NCBI GenBank assembly: GCA_012295275.1
Contig: CM022677.1
Location: forward strand, 27,481,379 to 27,491,378
From: Chrysomallon squamiferum
Lineage: Eukaryota > Mollusca > Gastropoda > Neomphalida > Peltospiridae
DNA: 10,000 nt
Direction of reading: 5' to 3'
Shown: piece after piece, positions 7,740 to 10,000 of the stretch
How positions within the stretch are numbered: the first letter of the stretch is position 1
Layout: each line of letters begins with the position of its first letter
Notes under the pieces: generated by a model
Seen by the model: the letters and a program-made list of their open reading frames with translations, nothing else
Databases searched by the model: none
What the model was told of the DNA's origin: nothing
Position numbers and translations under genes: made by a program

Positions 7740-7822
7740 CTCTTTTTCTTTGGTTCGACAGTTCTGAACACATGGGCGTACAGATCCATTGCTCTAACCC
7801 ACATCACCATGGATTTACACGC
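7740..7822 (-). CDS. DNAH6: Dynein heavy chain exon B (end of microtubule-binding domain, start of CC2)
   Basis: This short exon has 83 nt, 27 codons plus two bases of a split arginine codon (joined residues 55-82). The acceptor is cgttcag/GCGTGT and the donor is AAAGAG/GTGAGT. The peptide begins ACKSMVMWVRAMDLYAHV and ends RTVEPKKKR. The W-V-R-A-M-D-x-Y stretch is the conserved last helix of the microtubule-binding domain. The proline in VEPK is the conserved one that marks the start of the returning stalk helix. It was too short for an open-frame scan and was found by continuing the frame from exon A. The split codon AG/A is completed by exon C as arginine, which supports both borders. Confidence 0.9.
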
Positions 7823-7869
7823 CTGAACGAAATTAATTTTAAAATATTACCTTCTTAATTCTTCACGTC

Positions 7870-7963
7870 AAACTACATTATCATTATTATTATTATCATT
7901 ATTATTATTATTTTATTATTATTGTATTATTATCATTATTATTATTATTTTATTATTATCATC

Positions 7964-8028
<65 letters not shown>

Positions 8029-8030
8029 CA
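7870..8030. repeat. (ATT)n block
   Basis: Interrupted att and atc units become a pure att run at about 7975-8026. The block lies in the intron between exons A and B, in opposite orientation to 8166-8490. Confidence 0.92.
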
Positions 8031-8165
8031 TTTAACATTACTTTTTGAAATTATTATTTTGAGAAATTACTCATTTAAAGAAATTTAATTATATCGTCAT
8101 AGGTTTTGTATTATGTATTATTAAAATTAAATATAATGGTCTTTTTACATTGTGGATATAATGCT

Positions 8166-8232
8166 GTTAATAATAATAACAATAACAATAATAATAATAA
8201 TAATAATGATAATCATGATAATAATGACAACA

Positions 8233-8281
<49 letters not shown>

Positions 8282-8490
8282 TAATAATGACAATAATAAT
8301 GATAATAACAATGATAAGAGATAATAATGATAATGATAATAATAATAACAATAATGATGATAATGATAATGATAATAATTATAATAATAAAAATAATAAT
8401 AATCATAATAATAATAATAATAATGATAATAATGACAACAATAATGATAATAATAATGATAACAGATAATAATAATAATAATAATGCTCT
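8166..8490. repeat. (AAT/GAT/AAC)n block
   Basis: Long interrupted aat array with gat, gac and aac variants, in the same intron as the ATT block and complementary to it. All six-frame products here are poly-Asn, poly-Ile or poly-Tyr artefacts. Confidence 0.93.
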
Positions 8491-8612
8491 GATCACTGTC
8501 ATTAATTCAATAATGAAGATAACAAAATGTTTAAAATATATTAAGATATTTTTATGTCACACAATCATCATCATCATCGTCACAACAACGACCACATCGT
8601 CATCCTGCTCAC

Positions 8613-8775
8613 CTTGGAGACTTTCTCCACAGCTTCTGGCACAAACTTGGGGTTGTCGATGTACTTCTTCAGCTTCTTCAGCGTCACTTCGGGGATGTTG
8701 TCTTTGTCGTACTCCATCAGCTTTCTCAGAAACTGGCCGTCACCGAGCACCGACTTCGCACTGGCCCAGTCTGTT
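8613..8775 (-). CDS. DNAH6: Dynein heavy chain exon A (microtubule-binding domain)
   Basis: The exon has 163 nt: one base completing a split codon, then 54 codons (joined residues 1-54). The acceptor is cttacag/AACAGACTGG and the donor is TCCAAG/GTGAGC. The peptide runs from TDWASAKSVLGDG through LMEYDKDNIPEVTLKKL to KKYIDNPKFVPEAVEKVSK. The pattern DKDNIP, YIDNP-F-PE and KVSK is typical of the globular microtubule-binding tip between the two stalk helices. It ends in phase 0 and reads straight into the next exon. An alternative acceptor lies 5 nt further in (acag/ACTGG), but it would not keep the same phase, so the outer one is preferred. The upstream exon is outside the window or hidden beyond the 27-bp array. 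Confidence 0.9.
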
Positions 8776-8791
8776 CTGTAAGCGATTGAAT

Positions 8792-9942
8792 ACTCATATT
8801 ACATTGTCACAATAACCACATTCATATTACACTGTCACAATAACACATTCATATTACATTGTCACAATAACACATTCATATTACATTGTCACAATAACCA
8901 CATTCATATTACATTGTCTACACACTCATATTACAGTCACAATAACATACTCATATTACATTGTCACAATAACACATTCATTACATTGTCACAATAACAC
9001 ATTCATATTACATTGTCACAATAACACATTCATATTACATTGTCACAATAACACATTCATATTACATTGTCACAATAACCACACTCATATTACACTGTCA
9101 CAATAATCACATTCATATTACATTGTCACAATAACACATTCATATTACATTGTCACAATAACACATTCATATTATCATATTACATTGTCATTGTCAATAA
9201 CACATTCATATTCATTGACACAATAACACATTCATATTACATTACATTGTCACAATAACACATTCATATTACATTGTCACAATAACACACTCATATTACA
9301 CTGTCACAATAACACATTCACATTTATATTACACTGTCACAATAACACATTCATATTACATTGTCACAGTAACACATTCATATTACATTGTAACAATAAC
9401 ACACTCATACACTCATATTACACTGTCACAATAATAACATTCATATTACATTGTCACAATAACACATTCATATTACATTGTCACACACTCATATTACATT
9501 GTCACAATAACACATTCATATTACATTGTCACAATAACACATTCATATTACATTGTCACAATAACACATTCATATTACATTGTCACAATCATATTACATT
9601 GTCACAAACACTCATATTACATTGTCACAATAACACACTCATATTACATTGTCACAATAACACACTCATATTACATTGTCACAATAACACATTCATATTA
9701 CATTGTCACAATAACACATTCATATTACATTGTCACAATAACAACATTCATATTACATTGTCACAATAACAACATTCATATTACATTGTCACAATAACAA
9801 CATTCATATTACATTGTCACAATAACACACTCATATTACATTGTCACAATAACACATTCATATTACATTGTCACAATTAGACATTCATATTACATTGTCA
9901 CAATAACAACATTCATATTACATTGTCACAATAACAACATTC
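8792..9942. repeat. 27-bp satellite-like array, about 40 units
   Basis: The unit is close to attcatattacattgtcaca followed by ataacac, period 27, with 28-bp variants (ataacaac) and several truncated units. It starts 17 bp upstream, in gene sense, of the exon A acceptor and fills the rest of the intron in view. Each unit contains attgt-c-acaat, a short inverted repeat. No spacers of differing sequence are present, so it is not a CRISPR array. The last 58 bases of the window are outside the array and unassigned. Confidence 0.95.
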
Positions 9943-10000
9943 AGCTGTTATCACGTTTACACTCAGTTGTCATTATATCTATATAGATTATTATCATAAT

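Noticed and set aside
8106-8502. Poly-Asn, poly-Ile and poly-Tyr frames on both strands
   Set aside because: Products of the AAT trinucleotide block with no complexity or conserved start.
8792-9942. Regularly spaced repeats resembling a CRISPR array
   Set aside because: Units are head-to-tail at 27 bp with no variable spacers, no cas genes, and a eukaryotic intron-containing gene next to them.

Overview
This is a eukaryotic (metazoan) genomic window. It holds one protein-coding gene, read on the minus strand and split by introns packed with tandem repeats. Eight internal exons, running from high to low coordinate (8775 down to 1092), join in one open frame of 502 codons. They encode part of an axonemal dynein heavy chain motor: the end of the microtubule-binding domain, the returning stalk helix (CC2), AAA5, and the coiled-coil strut/buttress that leads to AAA6. 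The closest family I recognise is DNAH6 (single-headed inner-arm dynein), judged from remembered family sequence. Neither end of the gene is present: the upstream motor exons lie beyond 10000 and the AAA6/C-terminal exons lie to the left of position 1.

Layout in gene order: 27-bp satellite in the upstream intron (8792-9942); exon A 8613-8775; intron with (AAT)n and (ATT)n blocks in opposite orientation; exon B 7740-7822; a 1.2-kb trinucleotide-rich intron; exon C 6277-6514; intron with CA, GACA/GAGA and TA repeats; exon D 5265-5567; intron with a CT tract of about 60 units (GA on the gene strand); exon E 4293-4478; intron with a 40-base A run, CAA, ATC/ATT and T runs; exon F 3459-3631; intron with a 20-bp array and a TGGA array; exon G 1968-2148; intron with a 21-bp array; exon H 1092-1271; then a tandem array (1-1091) made partly of copies of the end of exon H. 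Every junction has AG/GT borders and compatible phase, and no frame-breaking change was seen, so the gene looks intact.

The main observation is that three exon edges have been copied into neighbouring intronic repeats. The last 36 nt of exon H with its donor occur six more times downstream. The acceptor and first 39 nt of exon G are duplicated 154 bp upstream. The acceptor and first 11 nt of exon C are duplicated 114 bp upstream, in frame and with no stop between. I saw no second gene, no recognisable transposon coding region, no CRISPR array and no prokaryotic-style system. The species cannot be fixed from the sequence. The long simple-repeat introns and GC-rich exons in AT-rich introns would fit an invertebrate such as a lophotrochozoan, but this is a weak guess.
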